From: Lachnospiraceae bacterium UBA1683
GTDB taxonomy: Bacteria > Bacillota > Clostridia > Lachnospirales > Lachnospiraceae
Assembly: GCA_002320245.1 (NCBI GenBank)
Contig: DCKD01000008.1
Location: forward strand, 1-40,046
Reading direction: 5' to 3'
Length of the DNA: 40,046 nt
Each line of letters starts with the position of its first letter. The first letter of the stretch is position 1. Both the position numbers and the translations under genes were made by a program. The notes beneath the pieces were generated by a model. That model was not told the DNA's origin. It did no database searches and was given only the letters and a program-made list of their open reading frames with translations. Positions 16,989-24,415 of the stretch are shown here, piece by piece.

Positions 16989-17423
16989 CTATAACCACTC
17001 AGGACTCCGAGAGACTATATAAGTCTGCGGGGTTAGATATTGCGGTTTAATATATGGGATCTGCCTGTTCCTTTTCACATCCTCGCCTACATAGAACGAA
17101 CGCTCACAGACTCCCGCATAACGTTCCTTACGGATATATCTGCCGGATTTTTTCTCCTGCTCATCCTGATCCAGTCCTTTCGCAGCACTGATTGTCATAT
17201 AACCATCCTCCCGTGATACCTTAATTTCATCCTTCTTAAATCCCGGAAGATCCATCTCAAGCTCAAAACCGGAATCTGTCTCCTTAATATCTGTCTTCAT
17301 CAAATTCTTTGCATTATGTCCATAGAGCTTGTGCTCTGTCCTTCTCATTGCTTTATCACTAAAGAATGAATCGTCAAAAAAGTCATCAAATAAGTTTTCT
17401 CCAAAAATACTAGGCATTAACAT
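16989..17423 (-). CDS. Hsp20/alpha-crystallin small heat-shock protein with replaced C-terminus
   Basis: ATP-independent holdase chaperone. The N-terminal arm MPSIFGENLFDDFF and the alpha-crystallin core (about 40-115: MKTDIKETDSGFELEMDLPG, FKKDEIKVSREDGYMTISA, RYAGVCERSFYVGED) are clear. After GEDVK (about 17075) similarity stops: the expected continuation of the type EDIKAKFENGVL with the final beta strands and IxI tail is absent and about 30 unrelated residues run to the stop. No other frame restores it, so this looks like a rearrangement junction rather than a single frameshift. The truncated chaperone may be inactive or form smaller oligomers. Start: AGGAGAG 7 bases upstream. A strong promoter lies at 17545-17573. 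Confidence 0.8.
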   Translation of the reverse strand: MLMPSIFGENLFDDFFDDSFFSDKAMRRTEHKLYGHNAKNLMKTDIKETDSGFELEMDLPGFKKDEIKVSREDGYMTISAAKGLDQDEQEKKSGRYIRKERYAGVCERSFYVGEDVKRNRQIPYIKPQYLTPQTYIVSRSPEWL

Positions 17424-17544
17424 AAGTCATCTCTCCTTTTTTCTATGCTTGTTTACCTTGTTTCTTTGGAACTGGGATGTTGTAAGGAACTCACAGGAAT
17501 CATTTCTTTTCCTTCTTTTATTCCTCTTCCTTTGTTCTGACTAC

Positions 17545-17573
17545 GTTATAGTACCATTTTTAGCACTTGTCAG
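17545..17573 (-). promoter_or_regulatory. promoter of the Hsp20 gene
   Basis: CTGACA (17573-17568), 17 bases, TATAAC (17550-17545) on the minus strand. AAGTGCTAA within it resembles one half of the CIRCE heat-shock operator (GAGTGCTAA), but the other half is poor, so HrcA control is doubtful. Confidence 0.6.
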
Positions 17574-17695
17574 GTATGAACTCCAAACTGTATTCCCTGC
17601 TTAAAGTTTGCACGGAGCGCTTTAAAAAATCCCTGTACTACATAGGCATAATTCCGTTATCCATATCAAATATTTTTTGTAACATTTCTGCCCCC

Positions 17696-18541
17696 CTAAA
17701 ACAGCTTTTCCACTACGGCAGAGGATGTTTTTCTTCTATTTTCCCTGCTTATTTCATAATTTTTAGTATAGTATTCCTGATACAATAAATCAATCAAATA
17801 CAACTGTCCAATTCTTGCAGACATCGAACCGCCTTCCAACGGTGACTCTTCTGCTCCACATAATAAAATCGCATCCGAGTACGCTGTCAGTGGTGACTTT
17901 TTGAAATGTGTAATACATGCGATTTTTGCCCCTGCTTTTCTTGCTTCTTTGGCAACATGGATATTATCCTTAGTTGCCCCAGAATAGGAAATGATAATAA
18001 TCAGATCCTGTTCCGTTGTCATCGCTGCCGCCATGGACTGCATATGTGGATCACTGATACATACCACCTTTTCCGTAATACGAAGAAACTTATTTCTTGC
18101 CTCTTCTGCTACTAACAAACTATCTCCAATTCCAAAAAAATAAACTCTTCTTGCTCCTTCTATCATTTTTACAATCTTATTAAGGTTCTTCTTATCGATC
18201 AACATATAAGATTCTCGAATTGCACCTATATTCGACTCCATGACCTTACGCGCAATAGAGTCATCGTCTTGCATAAAGCCTATCGCATTCTGAACATGCT
18301 CAGTTTCACTCTGGCTCAGCAAAAGCTTCATCTTAAATTCCTGATACCCCTGAAGCCTCAACGTTCGGCAAAAGCGATATACACTTGTATCTCCTACTTC
18401 ACATGAATCAGCAAGATCGGTAATTGACATATATAATACTTCCTGTTTATTTTTCAATACATAATCTGCCACTCTTTTTTCTGCTTTGGTAAATTGATTA
18501 TAAGTCGATTGGATTTGCAAAATAATATTTGAATTATACAT
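17696..18541 (-). CDS. RpiR/MurR-family transcriptional regulator
   Basis: The N-terminal RpiR helix-turn-helix domain (about 1-75: FTKAEKRVADYVL, ITDLADSCEVGDTSVYRFCRTL) is followed by a SIS sugar-phosphate-binding domain (about 125-260: VYFFGIGDSLLVAEEA, DLIIIISYSGATKDNIHVAKEA). Such regulators sense phosphorylated sugars such as ManNAc-6-P, MurNAc-6-P or GlcNAc-6-P. It is 281 residues long. It is the last gene of the minus-strand importer operon, 23 bases after the decayed yhcH, and probably controls that operon. Candidate operators overlap the promoter at 22178-22206. Confidence 0.9.
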   Translation of the reverse strand: MYNSNIILQIQSTYNQFTKAEKRVADYVLKNKQEVLYMSITDLADSCEVGDTSVYRFCRTLRLQGYQEFKMKLLLSQSETEHVQNAIGFMQDDDSIARKVMESNIGAIRESYMLIDKKNLNKIVKMIEGARRVYFFGIGDSLLVAEEARNKFLRITEKVVCISDPHMQSMAAAMTTEQDLIIIISYSGATKDNIHVAKEARKAGAKIACITHFKKSPLTAYSDAILLCGAEESPLEGGSMSARIGQLYLIDLLYQEYYTKNYEISRENRRKTSSAVVEKLF

Positions 18542-18564
18542 GTCTCTCCCCTGTCATAATGGCA

Positions 18565-18917
18565 TTACGATGCTGCTATTTTTATTACACATTACCTAAA
18601 ATTACGATTTTCGTGATACGTTTCATCAGGCTTGTGAGGTTCTTCATGCATATTATAAAACGACCTTTCCCCATAATACAAGACGTACTTTTTTACATTT
18701 CACGGTTCCAAAATCTGTTTTTTCATCAAATTCATCCAGAATCCCTTATAGATTAAGGCCTATGTGTATAATCCCTGCCCCCTCAATACAATCTGAATAT
18801 CCGTTCTGCCTTCTGGCAATTCCTTTAAATCTGTCTTTTCCAAAAAACAATCGCAATGCCAAGCCATTTTGATATCCCTTTGTAACGATATACAAGCTCT
18901 ATATTATAATAAATCAT
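18565..18917 (-). pseudogene. decayed yhcH/yjgK (DUF386; NanQ-like) gene
   Basis: From ATG at 18917 the frame reads MIYYNIELVYRYKGISKWLGIAI, a YhcH-like N-terminus. A lost base near 18847 then shifts it to FLEKTDLKELPEGRTDI, the family's next conserved block. That is joined straight to QIVLRG, so about 60 residues appear deleted between two DI-encoding sites. Further blocks occur in other frames: GAGIIHIGL, a TAA, then LDEFDEKTDFGTVKC, and EEPHKPDETYHENRNFR, a stop, CVIKIAAS, ending at 18565. The family converts sugar anomers; E. coli NanQ acts on sialic acid. Its place between the importer permease (17 bases after its stop) and rpiR ties the operon to sialic-acid or similar amino-sugar use. 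Confidence 0.8.
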
Positions 18918-18933
18918 GATACCAATCTTTCTA

Positions 18934-19764
18934 CTAGCCTTTTACCGCGCCCATGGTAATACCCTGCGTGAATGATTTCTGGAATACAAGAAATACCGTA
19001 ACAATCGGAATCGCTGCTAATGCAGCTCCTGCCATAATCAATCCGTAGTTTGTTGCCATCTCTGCCTGTAATGTTGCAACCCCGAGCGAAATTGTAAGAT
19101 TTTCTCTTGATGTCAGCATAACCAACTGCATAAAATAATCATTCCACGTATTAATAAAGGTAAATATTGCGAGAGCCGCAAAACCCGGTTTCACAATTGG
19201 AAATGCAATTTTGGTAAATGTTTTTAATTCATTACATCCATCAATTTTTGCTGATTCCAAAAGTTCTCCCGGAATATTCTCGCTAAACTGTTTCATCAAA
19301 AAAACGCCAAAAGGCCAACCTACCAACGGCAAAATTACAGCGGCCAACGTATCATGTATTCCCATAAAGTTGATTATACGGACGAGCGGCACGAGCACAA
19401 CCTGTTTCGGAAGTGCCATCGCTGCAATAAAAATAGAAAACAAAATTTTCTGACCATAAAATCTTTTCTTTGCAAGAACGTATCCTGCAAGAGAAGATGT
19501 CACACATACAAGAATCATTGTAACCAGTGCAATAAAAATACTGTTAAACAACCATCTGCCGGCCGGATTCTGCACCAACAGTTTTGTAAAATTCTCCATC
19601 GTCGGATGTGTTGGCCACCACTGTGGTGGAATTACGATTGTTGCCGGCTGTGCCTTGAACGCCCCCGTCATAATCCAATAGAAAGGAAATACGAAAATAA
19701 TCGTCAATAAGCTTAATAAAACGATGGTAATCACACCAAACGGTGTTATTTTTCTCTTCTTCAT
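18934..19764 (-). CDS. sugar ABC transporter permease, MalG/UgpE type
   Basis: Inner-membrane subunit of a CUT1-type importer. Six membrane segments are predicted over 276 residues, the first at about 12-33. The EAA loop that contacts the ATPase reads ESAKIDGCNELKTFTKIAFPIVKPG (about 190-214). The end QGITMGAVKG is typical of this subfamily. It starts 15 bases after the MalF-type permease. No ATPase gene is in the operon, so a shared MsmX-like ATPase is likely. Confidence 0.93.
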   Translation of the reverse strand: MKKRKITPFGVITIVLLSLLTIIFVFPFYWIMTGAFKAQPATIVIPPQWWPTHPTMENFTKLLVQNPAGRWLFNSIFIALVTMILVCVTSSLAGYVLAKKRFYGQKILFSIFIAAMALPKQVVLVPLVRIINFMGIHDTLAAVILPLVGWPFGVFLMKQFSENIPGELLESAKIDGCNELKTFTKIAFPIVKPGFAALAIFTFINTWNDYFMQLVMLTSRENLTISLGVATLQAEMATNYGLIMAGAALAAIPIVTVFLVFQKSFTQGITMGAVKG

Positions 19765-19779
19765 TTCATTTCCCCCTTT

Positions 19780-20670
19780 CTAGTATTCCACATCATTTCC
19801 GAGTATCTTAAACTGTGCAAAGCTGATGCATGCAATCAACACTGCCAGAAAAACGCCCATTGTATTTGCATAGCCATATTCGGATAGTTTAAATGCTTTT
19901 TCATACAGGTAATACATAATTGTACTCGTCGCATAATTCGGTCCACCAGATGTCAACAACTGAATCAATGCGAAACACTGAAAGGAATTAATTGTCGTGA
20001 TTACCACAATATAAAGCGTCGTAGGCAATAGACTTGGCCATTTAATTTTCCAAAAAACTTGAAATTCTGTTGCACCGTCCACCCTGGCCGCTTCAACAAG
20101 CGATTTATCAACATTTCCCAATGCCGCAATATACAAAATAATTGGCTGTCCTACCGACGTAGTTAACAGAATAATAATAATCGCCCACAATGCGTATTTT
20201 TCATTTCCAAGCCAACTGATATTCTGGTCAATTACATGTCCTCCCTTTAAGATATAATTCAAAATTCCTGACAACGGATCATAAATCCATTTCCACACAA
20301 CCGTTACTGCAACGCTTCCAGTCACAACCGGCAGGAAGAATACGCAACGGAAAAAAGAGCGTGTGAACACATTCTTCTCGTAGGTCTGCGATGCCACAAA
20401 CAATGAAAAAATAACCGTAATCGGCACGGATCCTACTACAATAATCAGTGTGTTCTTCAATGATTTGATAAAAACAGGATCTGTGAACATCCGCACGTAA
20501 TTATCTAACCCTACAAATGTAAAATCTGTCATCGTATAGTTAAAAAAGCTCGTAACAAACCCCATTACCATTGGCGTTAAGACAAATACAAAGAAGAACA
20601 ATAAAACCGGAGCCAGAAAACAATACGATACGATTGTTTCTCTCATCCTTATTTTATTTATCCTATTCAT
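19780..20670 (-). CDS. sugar ABC transporter permease, MalF/UgpA type
   Basis: The 296-residue membrane partner of the next permease. It has a hydrophobic first segment (about 12-35), PVVTGSVAVTVVWKWIYDP in the middle and the EAA loop EAARVDGATEFQVFWKIKWPSLLPT (about 205-229). The start at 20670 has GGAGGG upstream; the longer frame from 20733 would run through the hairpin after the binding-protein gene. Gene order is binding protein, MalF-type, MalG-type, as in CUT1 operons. Confidence 0.93.
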   Translation of the reverse strand: MNRINKIRMRETIVSYCFLAPVLLFFFVFVLTPMVMGFVTSFFNYTMTDFTFVGLDNYVRMFTDPVFIKSLKNTLIIVVGSVPITVIFSLFVASQTYEKNVFTRSFFRCVFFLPVVTGSVAVTVVWKWIYDPLSGILNYILKGGHVIDQNISWLGNEKYALWAIIIILLTTSVGQPIILYIAALGNVDKSLVEAARVDGATEFQVFWKIKWPSLLPTTLYIVVITTINSFQCFALIQLLTSGGPNYATSTIMYYLYEKAFKLSEYGYANTMGVFLAVLIACISFAQFKILGNDVEY

Positions 20671-20685
20671 GTTTTCCCTCCACTC

Positions 20686-20730
20686 AGAAAAAAGGAACTG
20701 CCGCGCCGAAGAAGCTGCGACAGTTCCTTT
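20686..20730 (-). terminator. intercistronic hairpin with T run between binding protein and permease
   Basis: On the minus strand AAAGGAACTG (20730-20721) pairs with CAGTTCCTTT (20700-20691), with GC-rich inner pairing, followed by a short T run. Placed just after the binding-protein stop, it would act as a partial terminator or mRNA stabiliser and give more binding protein than permease, as known for malE-malF. Confidence 0.75.
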
Positions 20731-20738
20731 CATAATTA

Positions 20739-22067
20739 TTATTTTGCAGCTTTTGCAATTGTTTCATTTGCCTTTTCTGTAAATGTATGTAAGGCGCTCT
20801 CCGGCTCTTCCTGTCCGTTGGAAATTGACTGACACATTGGGAACCATAAGGTTCTCATCTCAGCAAATCCATCTATTGTGTTGTAATATGGAGCATAGTA
20901 TTGTGTCCATGTTGAAAGTTCTTTCATTCTGTCATCTTCATACAAATCTCCAAAGGATGTCCGTACAGGGAATGCTCCTGTTCTCACAACATCTTTCGGT
21001 CCCCATGTTTTGTCATCACAAATGAACTGAATGAATTTCTTGGAGGCCTCAATCTTCGCGTCATCACCATTATCAAATACACAGAATCCATTTACTAAAT
21101 ACTCTAATGAAGGAACTCCATCATCTGACGGGAATGGAACTTCAAGATAATCCACTTTGCTTGCCTCTAAAAGCTGAGCCTGCGTTCCAGGCTGAGCCGG
21201 CGACCAGAGAATCGTAAATGATGTCTGTCCATTTGCAAAGTTCTGAATATCAGCAGAACCGTCATACTGTGCACCATTCATCAATTTTCCATCTTTAATC
21301 AAATCAGAAATTAATGTCATTGATTTAATGGAATTCGCATCATCGGTCGTATACTTTGTTACGGTCTCATCCGTAATACTGCTACTATACAAGTTTGCAA
21401 AAAATGCTCTTGTTCCCTGATCTCCTCCCTGTCCATTGCAGAAGAATGATCCCGGATTATATCCCTTGTCTTTCAGCGCCGTTAATACCGTTACAAAATC
21501 GTCGGTCGTCCATCCTTCTTTTACGAGATCCAAGACCCCTGCATCCTTTAACATTGTCTTGTTTAGCGCCATGTAAAATGGCGCCGAGCTGATTGGGTAC
21601 ATATAAGGTGTGTCGCCCTCCTTACATGCGGCAAGCAGCTCGTCATTATTTACATCTGCCACAAATTCATCTGTAAACATATCACTAAGGTCAGCCAGTT
21701 TTCCTGCTTTACCATATGTAATGATACGTCCCGGCGCATCAAACAGTACATCCGCCATTGTTCCCGCCTCAATTGCCGTTGTAATCTTCTCCGGTCCTGC
21801 TGTAAAGTCAATAGTCTCAAGCTTTACCGAGATATCCGGATTCTCCTCTTCAAATGCTGCAATAACCTTTTGTTCGTATGTCCCCACTGCATCATCCGCA
21901 TTCTCTTGTGTAAATGTTGGAAATGCCCACCATGTAATCTCAGTTTTACCGCTTGAATTTCCTCTGTCGTCTGCTGTCGCTGCATCGTCCTTCTTGCTTC
22001 CGCCGCAAGCAGTCAGTGACATAACCATTGCACATGCCATCAACGTTGCCAACACTCTCTTTTTCAT
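20739..22067 (-). CDS. sugar ABC transporter substrate-binding lipoprotein (SBP_bac_1)
   Basis: A 442-residue extracellular solute receptor. The signal peptide MKKRVLATLMACAMVMSLTAC ends in lipobox LTAC with C21 as the lipidated residue, followed by a Gly/Ser/Asp-rich tether. The mature protein begins TEITWWAFPTF, usual for CUT1 receptors, and has the NGFCVF and KKFIQFICD segments of the second lobe. The start at 22067 follows AAAGGAGG; the upstream extension to 22097 is unlikely. With RpiR, the yhcH remnant and a divergent esterase it resembles the SAT2-type sialic-acid or anhydro-sialic-acid importers of gut Clostridia, an inference from context. Confidence 0.92.
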   Translation of the reverse strand: MKKRVLATLMACAMVMSLTACGGSKKDDAATADDRGNSSGKTEITWWAFPTFTQENADDAVGTYEQKVIAAFEEENPDISVKLETIDFTAGPEKITTAIEAGTMADVLFDAPGRIITYGKAGKLADLSDMFTDEFVADVNNDELLAACKEGDTPYMYPISSAPFYMALNKTMLKDAGVLDLVKEGWTTDDFVTVLTALKDKGYNPGSFFCNGQGGDQGTRAFFANLYSSSITDETVTKYTTDDANSIKSMTLISDLIKDGKLMNGAQYDGSADIQNFANGQTSFTILWSPAQPGTQAQLLEASKVDYLEVPFPSDDGVPSLEYLVNGFCVFDNGDDAKIEASKKFIQFICDDKTWGPKDVVRTGAFPVRTSFGDLYEDDRMKELSTWTQYYAPYYNTIDGFAEMRTLWFPMCQSISNGQEEPESALHTFTEKANETIAKAAK

Positions 22068-22177
22068 CTTTTTTCCTCCTTTAAATATTTTCGCCACATG
22101 TCTCCAGTTTTGATTTTGTCATTTTTATACATTTTTTTACAAAATCTTGTTGTTTTTTGTGACTTTTTAATAAAAAA

Positions 22178-22206
22178 ACTATAGCATAACCGGAAATATT
22201 TTTCAA
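22178..22206 (-). promoter_or_regulatory. promoter of the ABC importer operon
   Basis: TTGAAA (22206-22201), 17 bases, TATAGT (22183-22178) on the minus strand, a near-consensus promoter. The AT-rich palindrome at 22193-22204 overlaps its -35 and spacer. Confidence 0.7.
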
Positions 22207-22234
22207 TATTTTTCTAAGAAAAAAAAATATTTTC
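22193..22234. promoter_or_regulatory. candidate RpiR operators
   Basis: Two imperfect A/T palindromes bounded by GAAA and TTTC: GAAATATTTTTC (22193-22204) and GAAAAAAAAATATTTTC (22218-22234). Operators bounded by TGAAA/TTTCA are typical for RpiR-family regulators. They lie between the divergent promoters, so one regulator could control both the importer and the esterase. Confidence 0.4.
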
Positions 22235-22242
22235 TTTTTTAT

Positions 22243-22271
22243 TTGTGAATTCTATTAAAAAGTGCTATGCT
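22243..22271 (+). promoter_or_regulatory. promoter of the SGNH esterase gene
   Basis: TTGTGA (22243-22248), 17 bases, TATGCT (22266-22271), 35 bases before the start codon. TATGCTATA here (22266-22274) is the inverse of TATAGCATA (22180-22188) at the other promoter. Confidence 0.55.
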
Positions 22272-22306
22272 ATATGGCATGATAAACTAATAAAAAGGAG
22301 ACAAAT

Positions 22307-22963
22307 ATGACAAAACAATCCATCTGCAAAACAATTGTCTGTTTTGGAGATTCCAACACACACGGCTATAATTCTTTCAATCATGGCCGTTTTTCAGAAA
22401 CCGAACGCTGGACTTGCCTTCTAGGGCAATATCTTGGTCCACGGTACCGCGTACTGGAGGAAGGTCTTAGCGGCCGGACTACTGTATTTGATGACCCTTT
22501 GTTTGAAGGACTTTCGGGTTTACAAACAATCCTTCCGTGCCTTATGACTCATGAGCCGATTGACCTTCTGATTATTATGCTCGGAACAAATGATACAAAG
22601 GAACGTTTTTCCGCTACTCCGGAAAATATTGCCAAAGGATTAGAACGACTCACTCAAAAAGCTATCACTACCAGTTCTGCATGGCATGATTCTCCTAATA
22701 TCATGTTAATTGCACCTCCTCCGATTGAAAAGGGCTATGAAGAAACAGATGTGTTTGGTGAGATGGGAACTGACTGTGTCGAAAAATCTATGGCACTTGC
22801 TCCTCTGTATGCTGCCGTTGCCAAAAGTCTTGGATGCCATTTCCTTGATGCTGCTTCCATAGAAGGAATCAAGATGTACCCATATGATTACATGCACCTA
22901 AGCCTCGAAAGTCACGAACTTCTGGCCAGAAAATTGTCGGAGATAATTCCTCAAATCTGTTGA
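22307..22963 (+). CDS. SGNH/GDSL-family hydrolase, probable carbohydrate esterase
   Basis: A 218-residue cytoplasmic serine esterase without signal peptide. Block I is FGDSNTHG with nucleophile S16, block II glycine is in EEGLSGRTT (G56), block III is MLGTND with N95, and block V YDYMHL gives D194 and H197. Members of this family de-acetylate sugars. Divergence from the importer operon, together with the yhcH remnant, suggests it removes O-acetyl groups from imported sialic acid or a related sugar (inference). AAAAGGAGAC precedes the ATG. Confidence 0.88.
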   Translation: MTKQSICKTIVCFGDSNTHGYNSFNHGRFSETERWTCLLGQYLGPRYRVLEEGLSGRTTVFDDPLFEGLSGLQTILPCLMTHEPIDLLIIMLGTNDTKERFSATPENIAKGLERLTQKAITTSSAWHDSPNIMLIAPPPIEKGYEETDVFGEMGTDCVEKSMALAPLYAAVAKSLGCHFLDAASIEGIKMYPYDYMHLSLESHELLARKLSEIIPQIC

Positions 22964-22984
22964 TTTCCCGATGGATTATCACAC

Positions 22985-23063
22985 CAAAATAAAACGCTCC
23001 AATCCAAGCAAACAAGCAAGCTCATAAAATTACTTGATCCTTGGAATAGAGCATTCTTATTTT
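22985..23063 (+). terminator. candidate terminator after the esterase gene
   Basis: AAAATAAAACGCTCCAATCC (from 22985) forms a long imperfect stem with the complementary segment ending TTATTTT at 23063. The loop is large (about 32 bases), so the call is moderate. Confidence 0.4.
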
Positions 23064-23083
23064 AAAATGTGTTACTCGGATCC

Positions 23084-23122
23084 ATATATAAAAACCGCCA
23101 CTGCATACGCAATGACGGTTTT
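23084..23122 (-). terminator. intrinsic terminator of the rpsF-ssb-rpsR operon
   Basis: On the minus strand AAAACCGTCA (23122-23113) pairs with TGGCGGTTTT (23100-23091), one pair being a G-U wobble, followed by TATATATGG. It lies 87 bases beyond the rpsR stop. Confidence 0.75.
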
Positions 23123-23208
23123 AATTATTTTTGATTGCATCTCCATTTTCACTTTCATGTTTGTTGTAAAATTGGATATGACTGTTCAAAATATCCTCTT
23201 CTCGAAGA

Positions 23209-23475
23209 TTAATCCTGAACGTATGGCATCAAAGCAATATGTCTTGCTCTCTTGATTGCTACTGTAAGCGCTCTCTGATGTTTTGCACAGTTTCCTGTGA
23301 TTCTTCTAGGAAGAATTTTTCCTCTTTCAGAAACATATTTCTTTAATTTTGCAACGTCTTTATAATCAATTTCGTTGTTCTCTTTGCCACAGAATACACA
23401 AACTTTTTTTCTTCTGCGTGCCGGACCTCTTCTCTTGAAACCGCCTTCTGGTTTGCTACCTTTTTCGTAAGCCAT
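23209..23475 (-). CDS. rpsR: 30S ribosomal protein bS18
   Basis: An 88-residue r-protein with the bS18 core YKDVAKLKKYVSERGKILPRRITG followed by AKHQRALTVAIKRARHIALMPY. The N-terminal part holds a CVFCGKEN pair of cysteines, as in zinc-type S18 proteins; with C63 (GNCAKH) three cysteines are visible. AGGAGG precedes the start. It is the last gene of rpsF-ssb-rpsR. Confidence 0.98.
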   Translation of the reverse strand: MAYEKGSKPEGGFKRRGPARRRKKVCVFCGKENNEIDYKDVAKLKKYVSERGKILPRRITGNCAKHQRALTVAIKRARHIALMPYVQD

Positions 23476-23514
23476 TTCGTTTACCTCCTGTTTTAATCAC
23501 TTGGAAGTCAGACT

Positions 23515-23967
23515 TTAGTTGAACGGCAACTCCTCATCAATTCCATCCGGAATGTTCATGAAACCATCGCCTGCATCAACGCTTGGTGACGGTGCTGACT
23601 GGCTTGGCGCTGACTGGTGGAACGCACCTCTGTTCGCTTCACTCTCAGCCCTGCTCTCAGCAAATTCCTGTTCCTCTACAATTACTTCAGTAGTATAGAC
23701 TCTTACGCCATCCTTGTTTGTATAACTTCCGGTCTGAATACGGCCGGAAATGGAAACGCGCATTCCCTGACGGAAATATTTCTCAGCAAATTCAGCAGAA
23801 CGTCCGAATACAACACACGGAATAAAATCCGCGGTCGGCTCGTTATCTCTCTTGAATCTACGGTCTACCGCTACTGTATATCGGGCAACAGCAGTCGTGC
23901 TGTCGCCCTGTGAATATCTAACTTCCGGGTCTCTGGTTAACCTACCCACCAAAACTACCTTATTCAT
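23515..23967 (-). CDS. ssb: single-stranded DNA-binding protein
   Basis: A 150-residue SSB. The OB-fold (1-108) starts MNKVVLVGRLTRDPEVRYSQG and contains FIPCVVFGRSAEFAEKYFRQGM. A flexible Q/S/P/A-rich linker (about 110-138) leads to the acidic tip DEELPFN that recruits replication and repair partners. It lies between rpsF and rpsR in the conserved order and is probably cotranscribed from the promoter at 24369-24397. Confidence 0.97.
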   Translation of the reverse strand: MNKVVLVGRLTRDPEVRYSQGDSTTAVARYTVAVDRRFKRDNEPTADFIPCVVFGRSAEFAEKYFRQGMRVSISGRIQTGSYTNKDGVRVYTTEVIVEEQEFAESRAESEANRGAFHQSAPSQSAPSPSVDAGDGFMNIPDGIDEELPFN

Positions 23968-23982
23968 ATATACCTCTTTCTA

Positions 23983-24270
23983 TTATGCATCCTGTCTAAC
24001 GCATAAATATCTGAGAACGTTATCCATGATTCGGATACGCTGTTCCACTTCTGCAGGAACAGTACTCTCAGCCTCGAAGTGGATGAAGTAGTAGAATCCT
24101 TCTTTCATCTTCTGAATTTCGTAAGCAAATCTTCTCTTACCCCATTCATCGACATCAGTCACATTGCCACCTACACGAGTGATCATTTCTTTCACTTTTT
24201 CGATAACTTCTGCTCTTGCGTCGTCTTCGATTTTTGCGCTGACAACAACAGCTAATTCATACTTGTTCAT
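23983..24270 (-). CDS. rpsF: 30S ribosomal protein bS6
   Basis: A 95-residue bS6 with MNKYELAVVVSAKIEDD, DEWGKRRFAYEIQKMKEGFYYFIHFEA and MDNVLRYLCVRQD. The start at 24270 was chosen because AAAGGAGG lies just upstream and homologues begin here; the longer frame from 24360 runs through the leader. bS6 binds bS18, encoded in the same operon. Confidence 0.97.
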   Translation of the reverse strand: MNKYELAVVVSAKIEDDARAEVIEKVKEMITRVGGNVTDVDEWGKRRFAYEIQKMKEGFYYFIHFEAESTVPAEVEQRIRIMDNVLRYLCVRQDA

Positions 24271-24362
24271 GTGTCTCGCACCTCCTTTTGGTCTCTGGCC
24301 CCCGGCTCGTCCGGGAACAAGGAATGTATACAACCGTTCTGTTTTTAAACGGCATGTCACAA
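24271..24362 (-). promoter_or_regulatory. rpsF mRNA leader, candidate S6:S18-binding element
   Basis: The leader can fold into CCGTT...AACGG (about 24356-24336) and CCCGG...CCGGG stems (about 24315-24298) just before the ribosome-binding site. Many bacteria carry an rpsF leader bound by the S6:S18 complex for feedback control. The position fits, but I did not verify the conserved CCG bulge. Confidence 0.4.
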
Positions 24363-24368
24363 CTTGCT

Positions 24369-24397
24369 ATTTTAGCACAACACGTGATTTGTTTCAA
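24369..24397 (-). promoter_or_regulatory. promoter of rpsF-ssb-rpsR
   Basis: TTGAAA (24397-24392), 17 bases, TAAAAT (24374-24369) on the minus strand, about 100 bases before rpsF. It begins 19 bases beyond the stop of the upstream HAD gene. Confidence 0.75.
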
Positions 24398-24415
24398 GTA
24401 CTTTTTTATATTTCG

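Noticed and set aside
16900..17070. Plus-strand open segment reading EWELEHRANFTGYNHSG
   Set aside because: It looked protein-like next to the Hsp20 junction, but it has stops on both sides and I cannot match it to a family.
17561..17600. CIRCE heat-shock operator before Hsp20
   Set aside because: Only one half-site (AAGTGCTAA) resembles the consensus; the other half matches about five of nine positions.
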